64,000 nt of DNA from Cunninghamella blakesleeana (Eukaryota > Mucoromycota > Mucoromycetes > Mucorales > Cunninghamellaceae), in contig JAFCIZ010000001.1 of NCBI GenBank assembly GCA_017871115.1, positions 248,001 through 312,000 of the forward strand, written 5' to 3'. Positions 1 to 12,766 of this stretch are shown here, piece after piece. Within the stretch, counting starts at the first letter, position 1, and each line of letters starts with the position of its first letter. Below the pieces are notes generated by a model, which saw only the letters and a program-made list of their open reading frames with translations, was not told where the DNA came from and made no database searches. Position numbers and translations under genes: made by a program.

Positions 1-844
1 ATAAATTGGCAAAACTTGCTTTAGTACAGTAATGACGGGTATTTAATATATATAAAGTTACAATAATAATTACAATAAACGCTATTTTTACTTGATATTC
101 CAATTAACAACACTATTAGTATTACTATTATTATTATATTAGCATTATTTTCATTTTACTTGTATAAAAACAACTATAGTAAAAAAAAAAATATAAGGCT
201 ATGGCTATGGCTTATTTTTTAACAATAAATTCCTTTTTAAATCGTATTTGTATCACTATATATTATTTTAATATTAAAACAACCACAGATCTATTTTTAA
301 TAAAAACATGGTTTTTTTCAGTATGTGTAAGCCCTTTTTTTACCATTATGCAAGTATATAATACTTGAAAAATAAAAATAATAATTTTTTTATAAACTGT
401 AGCTTGTAGGTTATATTGATAACGACAGTGATTCATTATCCGAAGATTATTGTGTTTATGTTGACATATATATATAAATATAGATGAATTTATTAATTGT
501 ATGTATTTCACTTGTGTCCAAAACATGGACGAAATTATAAAAGCATTAATAATAATAAAAACATATATACTTATACATATATGTTTTATTATTGTTAAAA
601 ATAGTATTAATAAATGTTGATACAAACATATTTAGATGATATAAAAAAGAAAAAATAAAAGAAAAGAAAAAAAAAGAAAAAACTAAATATATATGTACCA
701 AGGATAATCATCACGAGCTTAAATAAAGCTTGAGAGTTGATATACATCAATTAAAATAGATAAAAAAAATATAACATGGAATAAAGAAACTGATATTAAA
801 TATTGCACTATTATAAAAAAATAGAAAAAAAAAAAATAAATAAA
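1..844. other. Gene-free AT-rich sequence at the window edge
   Basis: No open frame here resembles a protein. The only long frame, on the minus strand at 263-625, translates to low-complexity I/Y/F-rich sequence typical of AT-rich noncoding DNA. The stretch lies downstream of the DnaJ gene, so its right end probably holds that gene's 3' UTR and poly(A) signals. Purine runs of A/G occur around 640-690. Confidence 0.6.
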
Positions 845-2353
845 TTAATAAAATGAAGATGGTGGCTGATAAGAATTATTATAACTTTGCTGTTGTTGCT
901 GATGTTGCTGTTGTTGTTGTTGCCCATATGAAATTTGCTGTTGTGAACCATTATCAATACGGTTATTTCCTGCAGTGCCTAATGTATTTTCTTGCTCAAC
1001 ACCATTTACAATAACTCTTCTTCTTCCATTTCCATAGTCTTCTGTAATATGGGTTCCCTAATGAATAAAAATATAAATAATAATAATAATGTCAATCCAA
1101 CTGAATGGCAATAACGTTTATATGTATAACTTTTCTTTTTCCTCTTTTTTATTTACATTTTGATCTTGAATTTTTGTTACAGTAACTCTTTCTTGTACAC
1201 CGTTTATATTTCGAATGCTCGTAGAAGTACTTTGAGAAAATGTACCTGAACCACCGAATGAAGATGACGATGATGACGACGATGTAAAAGATCTCATCGT
1301 ATTACCAAGATGAGAACGCATATGTTGACTAAAAGGATCACCCATCATAGAATGTGCACTAAACATTTGTTGAGACATACTATTACCTCTGCTGAAAAAT
1401 GGGTCATCATCAAACATACTGAAAGGCATATTTCCATGTTGTGAACGCGAATTCCCAAATGGCGAGCTATTGTCTATTTTTTAAAAGCAAAAGGTTTTAA
1501 TATTAAATAAATCAGTTTAGTCATATACATTTAACAACATATATATATATATATATTTAATACTTACTAAGGAAAACAAATGGATCTCTTGTACCAAAGA
1601 ATTGTGCAAATATATCTTCAGGTGAATGGAACTATTATAAGATGATTGGACAATTAATGAATGATTTGATATTTTTATGTTACCATTACATATTGATTTT
1701 TATACTGTTATTATTTTGTTATTGATATCAATACTTACCCTAAATTGAGCAAATGGATCACTATAATTTCCATAACTGTGATCCCCATTTCCGCCTTCGT
1801 TAGAAGAATAGCCACCACTATCATAGAGTTGTCTTTTTTTAGCTATCAAATAAAATAATATATAAATATATATAAATATATATTAGTAATAACTCGTAGT
1901 ATATTTTTTGTTAATTCTAGCCTATATTATCTCTATTCCTTTTTTTAATATATATATACTTACGATCAGAAAGTATTTCATAAGCATGGCTATATATGTA
2001 AAAAGAAAATAATGTATATTAGTTATCATAATCAATATTTAAATCATATATATTTATATAAATAAATAATAAAAAAATAAATTATTTGAATAGTATACCT
2101 AATTTCTTTAAACTAATAATAACAATAATAATAATAGTAAATAAAAACGTCAGATAATCAGTTACTGTATTATTAATAATTTTTAAAAACTGAGTACAAC
2201 TGTAAAATATATAAAGCTTACCTTTTCAGAGGCTTCAGGTGAAGGATTCTTATCAGGATGATACTTCAAAGCTAATCGTCTATACGCTTTTTTTATATCC
2301 CCTTCAGTAGCATTTACTGAAACTTCTAATACTTCATAATAATCTTTTGTCAT
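845..2353 (-). CDS. DnaJ/Hsp40 co-chaperone, DNAJB6-like
   Basis: The protein is a J-domain co-chaperone expected to stimulate the ATPase of Hsp70 in cytosol or nucleus. The first exon (2222-2353) gives [20 protein letters not shown] and then the HPD motif in [11 protein letters not shown] 14-base exon (2099-2112) encodes FKEI and part of Ser, and exon 1964-1989 gives SHAYEILSD, completing helix IV of the J domain. Later exons give [11 protein letters not shown], a Phe/Gly/Met/Ser-rich middle ([28 protein letters not shown]), a T/S-rich strand region with [16 protein letters not shown], and a Gln-rich tail ending QPPSSFY. There is no zinc-finger DnaJ C domain, so this is a type B/C J protein of the DNAJB2/6/8 style. 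The start is the first ATG, which places YYEVLEV at the normal family position. The family is certain; the exact client is unknown. Confidence 0.9.
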
Positions 2354-2979
2354 ATTGATTAAAAAAATAAAAATAGAGGTTTTAGGGTAAGAGAAAAAAA
2401 AAAAAGGAAAAAAGAAACGAAAAGAAATTTAGAGAAAACAGTTACCATAAAAAAAAATATTAAAATAGCATAATTTTTTTAATTTCCGTCAAAAATTTGA
2501 AAACCTTTAGCACTTTTATTTTCTCTTTTTTTAAGTTTCAATTTGATTTTGATTTTGATTTTATTAATGTTCCAATCACATGTTTTCTACCAGGCCTTTT
2601 AATACAATAAATACTGAATGATGATGAATCACTGGAGTTTTAGTTGCTCCAGAGTATATAAATCACTTAAAAAAAAATCTAGATCAGTCTCCCATATATG
2701 CAAAAAAAAAAAAATGGAAGCTGAGTTTTATATTTTATTTTTGATCTTTCCTTCCCTTTTAAAAAATCAATATTAAATTTATTTTCATTATATCAAAAAA
2801 TAATTTATAGAGATTTATATTCTATGTTTGTATTATTGTTTATTAGTCACAAACGGCCATCGTAATACAATCAATATAAAAAAACCCCTCGCTCTTGTGA
2901 CCTTTCTATATCCCTCACCAAAGAATAAATAAATCCAAGTCATGTATATGGCTTTATTTCTTTTTTTTAATATACACAT

Positions 2980-3016
<37 letters not shown>

Positions 3017-3353
3017 CTATAATTGAAAAAAAGTAGGAGAAAGTGGGGAAGAAGGAAAAATAGCAAACAAGGGTTGTTGGGAGTAGAATATGAAACATAA
3101 ATATTTTTTTTTTAAATGCAAGCACAAGTGTAACCTTTTAGTGAATATTGAAAAAACTTTTTTATTGAGATTTAAAAAAAAAGTGTTCCTAGCTATTATA
3201 TTATTGTTTTTATTACTAATATTATCATTTTTAAAAATAAAAATATAAAAAAAAAAAAAATAGATCCATAATATACAATTAACAAATAATAATAATTTAA
3301 TAAATAAAGTTGGATATAATCTATTTACAAAAAAAAAGATTCATTATATAAAA
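2354..3353. other. Intergenic region between DnaJ promoter and arrestin 3' end
   Basis: This is upstream DNA of the DnaJ gene (left part) and downstream DNA of the arrestin gene (right part). A 6-bp inverted repeat, CTGGAG and CTCCAG with a 9-base spacer, lies at about 2632-2652. A (TA)n tract lies at about 2985-3013. No coding frame is credible. Confidence 0.5.
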
Positions 3354-4899
3354 TTAATAAGCAGTGAGTGTTGAAGCTGGTTCATCATATGAAGGTAATC
3401 CATCAGACCCACGATAAAATATATCCTGATAAGATGGTAGATCATTATTTTGATTATTGTTGTCATTATTATTGTTGTTATTGTTTTGTTGTATATTAGA
3501 TGGATGAGATAAAAGATCACTAGATGAAGATGATGATAATAATAAAGATGATGATAGCAGTGGTCGCTGTTGCTGTTGCTGCGGGGGTAAAGATAAAAAG
3601 GAAGCAGATAATGATGATGACTCATGAAGAGGATAGTACTCCCTATCAAGAGGTGAAGCTTCATAAGGAGGCAATTCATTGGTATTCAGAGATAAAGCAC
3701 AGATGTGAATAGGAACAGCCATTCGTAATTGTAAATTTTCGCCCGTTAATGTATGGTGTAAATCTAGAATAAATTTAAATTTATGTTTTACTTGTACCAT
3801 ATCATTCCCTATATCACAATGCATATCTGTTTTTTTATTTGGTAAAGTAATATTGAACTGTTTTGTCCATAAATTGTCGATTATTTCATTTGATGCTAAA
3901 GAGGATAATAAATAAGAAATGGCATCTCCATGATCAGCATGATTTGTAGTAGGTAATAAGCTAGTAGTAGAATGGAAATGATTGACTTTGGTTGAAAATA
4001 AATGTCTTCCATGAGCACGAGAGTGTTCATCCATTTTGCTTGCTACATTTTCCCTTAAAATAATATATTCCTTTAAATTACAACATAATAATTTGAGTTT
4101 CAAATGTGGATGTAAACAAGCTGCATAGATTGTTAAAGGAATAGTATCTCCATAAGCATATATTTTAGTTGGCATGGTAACCAACATTTCTAAATGTTGC
4201 TCACATCGCTTCATCATATATATAGGTTCCATAAATTCAGGTGAAAAAGGCGAGAATAATTGTCTAGATACATGGATAGATCGCCGTGTACTTTGATTTG
4301 GTATAAATGCTGGTCTTTCTACTATAGCCTTTAATTTATAATCTACTTGATAAAAATTGGTGACATTGGTGGTTTCTGGTAAGTTACCTCGTAAGATAAA
4401 TTCAAAGTTATAACTATGATCACCTACTGGTAACGTATGTAATTTGGTCTGTCGTGGTAAACAATGATAATTTTCTTCTAATATAGTGTTGGCTTCTTCA
4501 TGGTATAATTTATCCCCATTCCCAAGCGCTAAAGGGGGAAAAAAATATAAAAAAGGCAAACAAAGTTTAATAAAGTTAATCAAAGTTAAAATAAAAAAGT
4601 AGATATAACTATATATTTATATATATGCATATATATATTATATATCAAAAGGTCCTTTCATAAATAATTCTGTTTATATATATATATCTATATATCTATA
4701 ACCTACGTTCTGACCAAGTGTATATTGATTTACAAATAAATCTTACACTAATGGATTTTACTTTTAAAGGTTGTGTGAGAGAAAATCGTAAAACACCTCT
4801 TAAAACACAACCGGCCGACTCTATGGAGTTACCAAACATTACTAAACTGTCATTTTCAACTTGAATAGATAATTTTCCTGTAGATCGAAAGCTATCCAT
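3354..4899 (-). CDS. Alpha-arrestin (arrestin-related trafficking adaptor) with PY motifs
   Basis: There are two exons, 4707-4899 and 3354-4528. The donor is GAAC|GTAGGT and the acceptor TTTAG|CGCTTGG, joined in phase 1. Exon 1 gives the first arrestin_N strands (GKLSIQVENDSLVMFGNSI, then GVLRFSLTQPLKVKSISVRF). Exon 2 continues with NYHCLPRQTKLHTLPVGDHSYNFEF-type arrestin_N sequence and an arrestin_C domain (LVTMPTKIYAYGDTIPLTIY). The C-terminal tail carries three PY-type motifs, LPPYEA, LPSYQD and LPSYDE, plus Gln and Asn runs. Known fungal alpha-arrestins use such motifs to recruit the Nedd4-family ubiquitin ligase Rsp5 to plasma-membrane transporters. That role is inferred here from domain order and motifs. 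Length is about 455 residues, within the family range. Confidence 0.88.
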
Positions 4900-5227
4900 A
4901 GTATTCTTTATATAATGGTATTGGATTTAATTACATATAATTTACAAATAATAATGTTAATTTAGAGAAAAAAATTTTTTAAAAAAGAATATATAAATAT
5001 TTTTTTTTAAAAAAAAAAGGTTTAAAAAAATTAAAAAGGAAAGAGAAGCAAACAAAAAAAAAAAAAAAAAATTAAGTTGCGGTTTTATATTTTTTCAGAA
5101 AAAAATATCTCAACCAAAGAAAAGTTAGCGGTTTTTGAAAAGGTTACACGATTTTTTTTATTTTTTTTTGGTTACTGAATTTACTGAACTTTTTTTATTA
5201 AAATAATAAAAATGTTCCTTTTATTAT
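4900..5227. other. Short intergenic region upstream of the arrestin gene
   Basis: The sequence is dominated by A and T runs (A17 near 5055, T-rich blocks near 5150-5200). It contains the arrestin 5' region and the SUV3 3' end. No motif is clear. Confidence 0.4.
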
Positions 5228-8212
5228 TTAGATATTTTTCGTAGTGCTTGATCGTTTAATATGTTTTCTTTTCTTTGGTTTGTATTGATTTAATCGACTT
5301 GATTTTATTAATACTTCATCGATCATTTTTTCACATTTTGTTTTCATTTCATAAGCTTCATCTTGTAAGGTTGTATAAGTGCTTGGGAATCGTAAACTTT
5401 GATCGTAAAATATATATTTAAATATAAATAAATATAAAGATCATTGTTTAAATATATTTTTTTCTATTTCTTTTCTATTCATATATATATATCAATGTAT
5501 TTACCTAAGCCACATATAAAGCATAATTTTTTTATGAGTGGTTTCTAGTTCATCAGATGTATCAGGAAGTACTGAAGGGAGTTCGACCATTTCTGATAAT
5601 TCTAACGTTCCATTATTACTATATACCTCCGTCATATCTTCTATCGTCTGCATCAAGTGTTTGTTTCTAATCGTTACTGGCGCATTAACAAATTGATATC
5701 TATCTCGAAGTGGGAGTTTGATATGTTCTATACGATCAGCAATTGCCTAAAAAAGCAGATCATTATCATTTTCGTTATACTTTTTAATACAAATATACAC
5801 ATTATTACTACTATAATTATTAACATTCATTATAGTTACCTTATGATCTCTATAGTTACATAGAAAATAATTACCATCTAAAGAAGCCATATCTTCAAAT
5901 TTTTGCTAAAAAGGATAAAAAGGATAACCCCAGGAAATTATTTCTTTAATTAGTATTTTTTTTTTTTACATTTTATTGTTTATATTTTAAATCCCGAAAT
6001 CTTTACCAAAACGGATGAATATTTTTCATTTGGCATTTGGAGAGCAAATATTTCAAAAATATCAACAGGAGGATGTAGCCCAGCCATCTAAAATAATAAT
6101 AATAAAAAAGTTAAAATTTTGCAAAAAATTAAAGTTTATATTTGAATTTTCTATTTGGCTATACCTCTAAAGGAACAATAGGTGATTCTAAACAATCTTT
6201 AACATATGATAAGTCTTTTGGATGCATACTAACGTAGTATAAAACAAAAAAACAAAAAAATAACAACGTTAATATTAATGGTAGTTAATGAATTGTTATT
6301 TTATTTATATATTATTCTATTTTATTAAATTTACGTTGTGACCTCACCAGAACCATAGGTTGTACCAAATCTACCAGCTCTACCAGCAATTTGTTTTAAT
6401 TGAGGTACTGACACATATCTATGATCTTGCCCATCAAATTTTTGAACTGTTGAAAATACTACACGTTTTATATTTCTAGCAAAATAGAAATAAGCACAAA
6501 TGTAATTATCATTACAAGACAAAACAAAAATTAGTTAATTTATATCTCACATGTAAATTAATATATACTATTATTTTCTTACAAATTTAGCCCCATACCA
6601 ACGGCATCTGAAGCAACTAAAACATCGATTGGGCTGTTTGGATCATTAAAAGATTTTGCTTGTAAAGAACGTGTTTCTATAGAAATATATATATTTAATA
6701 AATATACATAATTATTGTACTATAATATCCCAATTTTTTTTTAATTATTCTTATCCTCATTATTTTTATTTTCATTACCAGGAGGAAGGCCACCATAAGC
6801 TAAAGCACATTGTAACCCGGTTGTTTTTTCAACTAATTTTCTAATTTCAAATATGTCACTTCTAGAAAAAGCAATAATACAATCTCCTTTTTTAATTTGA
6901 GACCAATCTTCATTTAAGGAAGTTGAACAAACATTGACAGGTGTCAAACGAGAATATTCATTAACAATAACTTCTTCATTCAAAGATTCACAAATGGTTT
7001 TAATTAAAGGTACCGCTGATGCTTCACCACATAAATGGATTTCTTTAGCTTTTAAACCTAATAATGCAGCTGTCCAAGCCCAGCCACGATAAGGATCCGC
7101 AATCAATTGTATTTCATCAATCACAGCAACTTCTAAAGGCTTTGATAAATTTGCCATTTCAACTGTTGAACTAGTCAATGGAGCAGTTGGTGAAACTTCC
7201 CTTTTTTCTTCCCCCGTTAATAAATTACATGGTATTCCCTTTGCATTCATTTTATCATAAATTTCATGTGCTAACAATCTTAGTGGTCCACAATAAATTC
7301 CTGATTCGGCTGTTTGTAATCGTTGAATTGCTTTATAAGTTTTGCCGCTGTTGGTGGGTCCTACATGCAGATAGATTTTTCGTTGCATTTGTCTTGCTTC
7401 GGGAAACCATTCACTTGGAAATCTTAAATCACTAAGTTTACGCAATGAATTATATTCTTCTTGTATTTCCTTAGGCATAAATGGTTCAGCAAAATCATTA
7501 AATACTGATGATAAGTATCGGTTTAATCCATCTAGATAGAAATAAGGTAAAATAAAATAAAAAGTAAATAATTAGATTTATTTTATTTTTACTCCTCTTA
7601 TATACAAATGGTTATTATTATTATTATTTAAAAACAGATCCATATCACTTTACGAGTGCCTTCTTCTGTGAAAATTCTGCTTATTATTTTTGGTGTACAT
7701 CGTTTTATATTTCCTTCCAACGCTTCTTTAACAAATTCTTCTGATATAACCAAAAATTTTTTGTTTGGAATACCAAGCTGCCGTGCCCTTTTCTCTGCAT
7801 AAATATTCTTTGGAAAAGTGGCCAGATATTTGTAAAATACTAATTTTTTGACATAAATAAATAAATAATAATAAAAATAATAATTTTAAAAATACTTAAT
7901 AACAAAATAATAATGTATTGTTTATTTTCCTTCCTATTTGTATATATTTCTTCATATATATATATATATATATATATTAGTTGACTTACTTCTATGATCT
8001 CTATGTGTAGTATTCAGGTGTGATCCAATAATACGCCTGGGTCTAATTATCGAAGATAGATCTAATTTTTGTTTATTTTCTATAATGCTTGAAGTCGATA
8101 AGAATCTATTGTATTGAGAGGTATTAAGCGTTGAAGTATGTATAAAATTTAAACAACGTTGTACAGTAGAGTACTGAGAATTTTGATATATTGATCGATG
8201 AAAAGCAAACAT
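5228..8212 (-). CDS. SUV3: Mitochondrial ATP-dependent RNA helicase SUV3
   Basis: This is the helicase subunit of mitochondrial RNA degradation (mitochondrial degradosome). Exon 1 ([20 protein letters not shown]...) is basic, Ser/Thr-rich and free of acids, as in a mitochondrial presequence. The core exon has Walker [29 protein letters not shown] and the Suv3-type motif II DEIQ. Then follow [30 protein letters not shown] and motif [12 protein letters not shown]. The C-terminal part holds [14 protein letters not shown], the SUV3 C domain region APVTIRN, and a basic tail [17 protein letters not shown] before the stop. About ten exons are read by frame. All have GTA-type donors except one (see findings). 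Neighbours give no functional link. Identification is certain; some exon borders are estimates. Confidence 0.95.
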
Positions 8213-8344
8213 ATAATAAATATTTATAAATGATTTTAGAAAAAAATGAAAGTAAACGGGAAGAAAAATGTTTTTTATTTTTAAAAAAAATTCAAAAATT
8301 AAAGTTTATGCTGAGTTTATAAAAAATGAAATGTAAAAAATAAT

Positions 8345-8494
8345 CTATTCTTGAGCATGAAGAGTGTAGTCTATAATGTATGATTGAGTAATAAGGTCGT
8401 CGATACGTTGATAATGTCGATCAGTATATGGTAGTAATCCATCAATTAACTAAAATAATTAAATAAATAAAAGGTATAGATATTAGAATCAATA

Positions 8495-8525
<31 letters not shown>

Positions 8526-11466
8526 CATATGTGTATCTTTTTATATTAGCTTTACCTCTTTTGCGTTAGTTAATTCTACTATATTTTCAGGGTTATGTGA
8601 GGATAAAATGGCATAAAGTACAGTTTGTGCAACATTCGAGTGTTTAGCATTTGTATTCCAATCACGAATATAACCTAATAATTTATTAATATGTTCAGAA
8701 GGTAGTTCAGCTATAGTTTGATCTACTTCAGGTAACCCAATAATACTTTCTTCATCATTTTCTGCTCTGGATTCCATGACATCGTTAAATAATTTTAATA
8801 ATCTGAAAGGTTGATTAAGAGACATTGCTAATAAAATTGCATTCAAGTAATCCTTTTTACGAATAAAAGTTTGAAGTTCTTGTTCTCTAATTTTTTAAAA
8901 AATAAAAAAAAATAAAAAAATTAATAAATATATATATATATATAAATTACATATGTACTCATACAAAAATCTTGATTATTATTATTATTACTATCTAAAA
9001 AAGTGTATATATAAAACTTACTGGATAATAAATTTTTCTTTTTCACGTAATTCATTTTCTTGCTCCTCTAAGGTAATATCTTCCCAGAAGTTAATAACTG
9101 AATCAGCACCAGCAGAAGCAATCAATTTTTCATCCTTTTTAATAGCCAATGCCCATACTTTCTCAGTATGGTTGTCTAATGTACCAACACATTCATTTGT
9201 TTTGATCGTCCATACTTTAACTAAGCCATCTGATGCAGCAGAGACTAATTGTAATCCAGCAGTTAAAAAGTCTACACGTAAGACTGAATTGGTATGTCCT
9301 TCAAATGTTTTTAAACAGGTAAAGTCTTTAAGACTCCAGATTTTAATTGTTTTGTCCCCTGAACTTGTTGCTAATACTTTTTCTACGTTAGAAAATCTGA
9401 CACACCATACACCACGCTTATGGCCTTTACATGTACCAACTAATTCTCCAGTATCTACATTCCATATTTTTGCTAATTTATCTTGTGATCCAGTTGCGAA
9501 TACTTTATCATTAGGTGCAATGGCGATGGTATTGATGTCTTTTTCATGAGCTTGGAAGGTATATAATGATCTTGGATGATAATCTTCATTAAAGGTAGTT
9601 GTTTGATCAAATTTAATATCGCGCAAGTTCCAATATTTAATAGTACGATCTTGTCCACCAGTGATCATAAAAGTAGTTGTTTTTTGTGATAAGGCAACGG
9701 CACTTATGGATTCTGTATGGCCAACACATGTACCAACACAAACATATCTATTTAAATACATAATACAAAAGAGACATGACATCAATTAACAACGATTTAT
9801 ATAAATGTATATACACATACATGCATACGTGTATACATACAATTATATAAAATATGTACATTACCTGTCGCTAGCTTCTGTTGCATCCAAATCAATTTTC
9901 CATATACGAGCAGTCTTATCTTTTGATGCTGTTGCAAGAATTTTACCATCTTTTGATCGATCCAAACCAAGAATCATATCTTTATGTCCATAAACAAGAT
10001 CACAATTTTGAGTTTCAATGTTATAAATACGTAATTGTTCACTATTTGTTGCTGCTGCCAAATGTGTTTCATTTTCACCCAAATATACGATATCTACAAT
10101 TTCGTCATTATAACCAACAGTTTGCTTGATACGTTTTAATTGTTGAGAAATGGAATAGTATAAAATATTTTGATCATTTGTAATAGCTATTAAATATTGT
10201 GATTTAGAAGAATACCTATATTTTTTAATAAAAATAGAAATATGACAAAACGAAATAAAATAAGTAAATTAAAATAGGTTGAAATAATAATATTATTTTA
10301 ATATATATATATATATATATAGTAAAAATAATGATTAAACTTACAAGACGTCAGAAATGGTATGCTTACTGTTACTTTCAGGTTCTTGTTCTTGTACTAA
10401 TCTACCGGTATTTAATTCCCACAATCTAACAATGCCTTTATCACCACCAGTATAAAATACATCTGAAGTGGGTTTTACATCATAATTTGAAAAGTCTGTT
10501 TCTTTTGATACAAATCCAACTGTTTCTAGAGTTTCATATATAGGATAGGTTGCCTTTAATTTCTTTGCTTGCCAATCCCAAACGTTTACAACTTTATCAC
10601 GAGAACCAGATATTAAAGTACGGCCATCTGAAGAAAAATCTAATCCACGAATAACACTAACATGACTTTTCAATACTGCAATACATCTAATCATAAAATA
10701 AATTATTACAATAAAAAATAATAATAATAAAATTAAGAATGAGAAAATAAACATTTTTACTTTTGTATTTATGTATATTACTTTTATGTATTATTTTATA
10801 CTATCTCACTTACTGTCTTGTTTGTAAATCCCATACACGTACTGTACAGTCATCAGCTCCAGAAGCTAAATACCATTTATTTTCAAAGTGAAGAAACTTG
10901 ACAGCACTAATAACACCACCATGACCACGTAAATTATGTGTACAATAGCCCTTATCAATATCCCAAACTTTAATTGAAGCGTCGGCTGAACCAGTTGCTA
11001 CTAAGGTTGAAGTATTATCAATCGTCATGACAATAACAGGAGCATCGTGTGCTTTACTCATGGTACGTATACATTTTCCAGTTTCTACATCCCACACTTT
11101 TAAACTTAAACTACGACTAGAACTGACGATATGTTTCCCATTAGGTTTGACTGCTAAACTAGTAATAATTTCAGTATCGCCTTCTAATTCATGGATTTGT
11201 TGGCCAGTTTCGACTTCTGTTACGATAATGTCTTCATTTAGCGTTGATACTAAATACTTTTCATCGGCTGTGATATCTACTTTGCCTCCAGTATAGATCG
11301 ATTCAATAGTCTTGATCGTTTTAAAACTATATTATAAAAAAAAGTGTTAGAGAAAAAAAGAAAATAAGTATATACTTGATTTAAGTATTAATTTGATTAA
11401 AAATAAAAAAATAAGATATTTTATATACCTCGTTTTAAGTATTAATTTTTGTGATTCCTCTGACAT
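8345..11466 (-). CDS. UTP13: UTP13/TBL3, WD40 protein of the SSU processome
   Basis: This is a U3 snoRNP (UTP-B) component needed for 18S pre-rRNA processing in the nucleolus. The first exon (11429-11466) is MSEESQKLILKT plus a split codon. Later exons encode tandem WD repeats: SLKVWDVETG, ASIKVWDIDKG, CTVRVWDLQTRQ, KVVNVWDWQAKK, GIVRLWELNTG, KTARIWKIDLD, RTIKYWNLRD, KLAKIWNVDTG, KTIKIWSLKD, GLVKVWTIKT and SVINFWEDIT. This is the two-propeller architecture of the family. After the last repeat comes a helical Utp13 C-terminal domain (QPFRLLKLFNDVM, LLGYIRDWNTNAKHSNVAQ) and the terminal exon ending YIIDYTLHAQE. The C-terminal domain separates this from generic WD40 proteins. It is transcribed in the same direction as SUV3, 132 bases away. 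Confidence 0.93.
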
Positions 11467-12766
11467 GATCTGATCAAAAAAAATAATAATAAATGTAAAA
11501 AAAAAAAAAATGAATAGTTAAAAAAAATCTCTACTTTTTTTTTTACTATTAATAACGTTTAAACTCCGTCGATATCACATAAAGAGAAAAGCAGTCAATA
11601 AAATTATATAATGATTTATGCATTTACTATCCATTCTTTGAGCGAATAAATACCAATCTCATTGTATTTTTTAAAAAAAGAACACTTGACCGATGATGAA
11701 ATGCAATTGACCTTTATATAAAAGTAAGCTAAGAAAAAAAATATATCTACTTTTTAAAAATAAGTAGAAAAACATAAAGCTAATAATAAAACAATGAACT
11801 GTACTAGTATATTCTAAGTTGACCTTTTAATGAAGTAATCAATTAAAAAAAGGATTTTTTTACAAGTAAATTTAAACTACGATACCGATTTTATTTCTCG
11901 ACTCATTTCTATACGTTGCACTACTTTATTTTACTTAAATACTATCGGCTAAAAGTTATTTACTGTATATATATATAAATATAAAAAAGACATATTTTCT
12001 GCTGTTTTTATTTTTGTTTTTTATTTTTTTTGAATGGGGTTTCAACATATGATAATAGTAAATAAATAAACATCTTTAATCTTATTCTAGAATCGTATTT
12101 TACAAAAAAAAAATCAAGATTTTATTATCATCAATATTACTTTTATTATTATTTTAACGGTTTATATAAACTTTACAATACAGATAAGTAAAAAATAATA
12201 ATAATAATGATTATGATTTCAATAATAACAATAAAAGAACCAGAGATTATTACGGAATTTTAATTAATCAATTCTTGTTACTTAGGGTGTAACTTTACGA
12301 ATAATGGGGCAATTATTGCATAAAAAATAAAAAGAGCGTGAAATTAAAAAAATTAAGCAAAGCTTGTCACTTAAAAAAAAAAAACTAAAAAATAGACAAT
12401 TATAAAAATAATGATTTATTATATAAATATATACTTATATTATGACAAAAAATGTATTTTACTTAAAAAAATAGTAATATTAAAATTAAAAATATATCGT
12501 ATGTTGTTTTCAAATATGATTTTATATCTAAATCAATAGCATACTTAATAAGGATAATAAAAGTTTACTTGAATAAAAAAATGGGGAAGACTGTGTTTAA
12601 AATTTAATAAGAGCAAATCAGCTTTTTTTTTTGGCTGTTGATTCTTGCGCACGTGGAATTGAATTTTTTACATAAAAAAAGGATCCAATTTTTTTTTTTT
12701 ATTCCTCTCTTCCCCACATTTTTTTATACATTATTCTATTCAATATAAAACAGTAGTAAAATAATA
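11467..12766. other. Divergent promoter region between UTP13 and the alcohol oxidase gene
   Basis: About 1.3 kb separate two genes that are transcribed away from each other. No coding frame is supported. Immediately before the oxidase ATG is a pyrimidine-rich stretch (about 12,690-12,720, Ts followed by CCTCTCTTCCCC). Such tracts often lie at transcription starts of fungal genes; a promoter role is inference. Confidence 0.45.

Noticed and set aside
263..625. 120-codon open frame on the minus strand
   Set aside because: The translation is I/Y/H/F-rich with no recognisable domain and matches what AT-rich noncoding DNA gives.
8953..9549. 198-codon plus-strand frame opposite UTP13
   Set aside because: It lies antisense to clear WD40 coding sequence and is a shadow frame.
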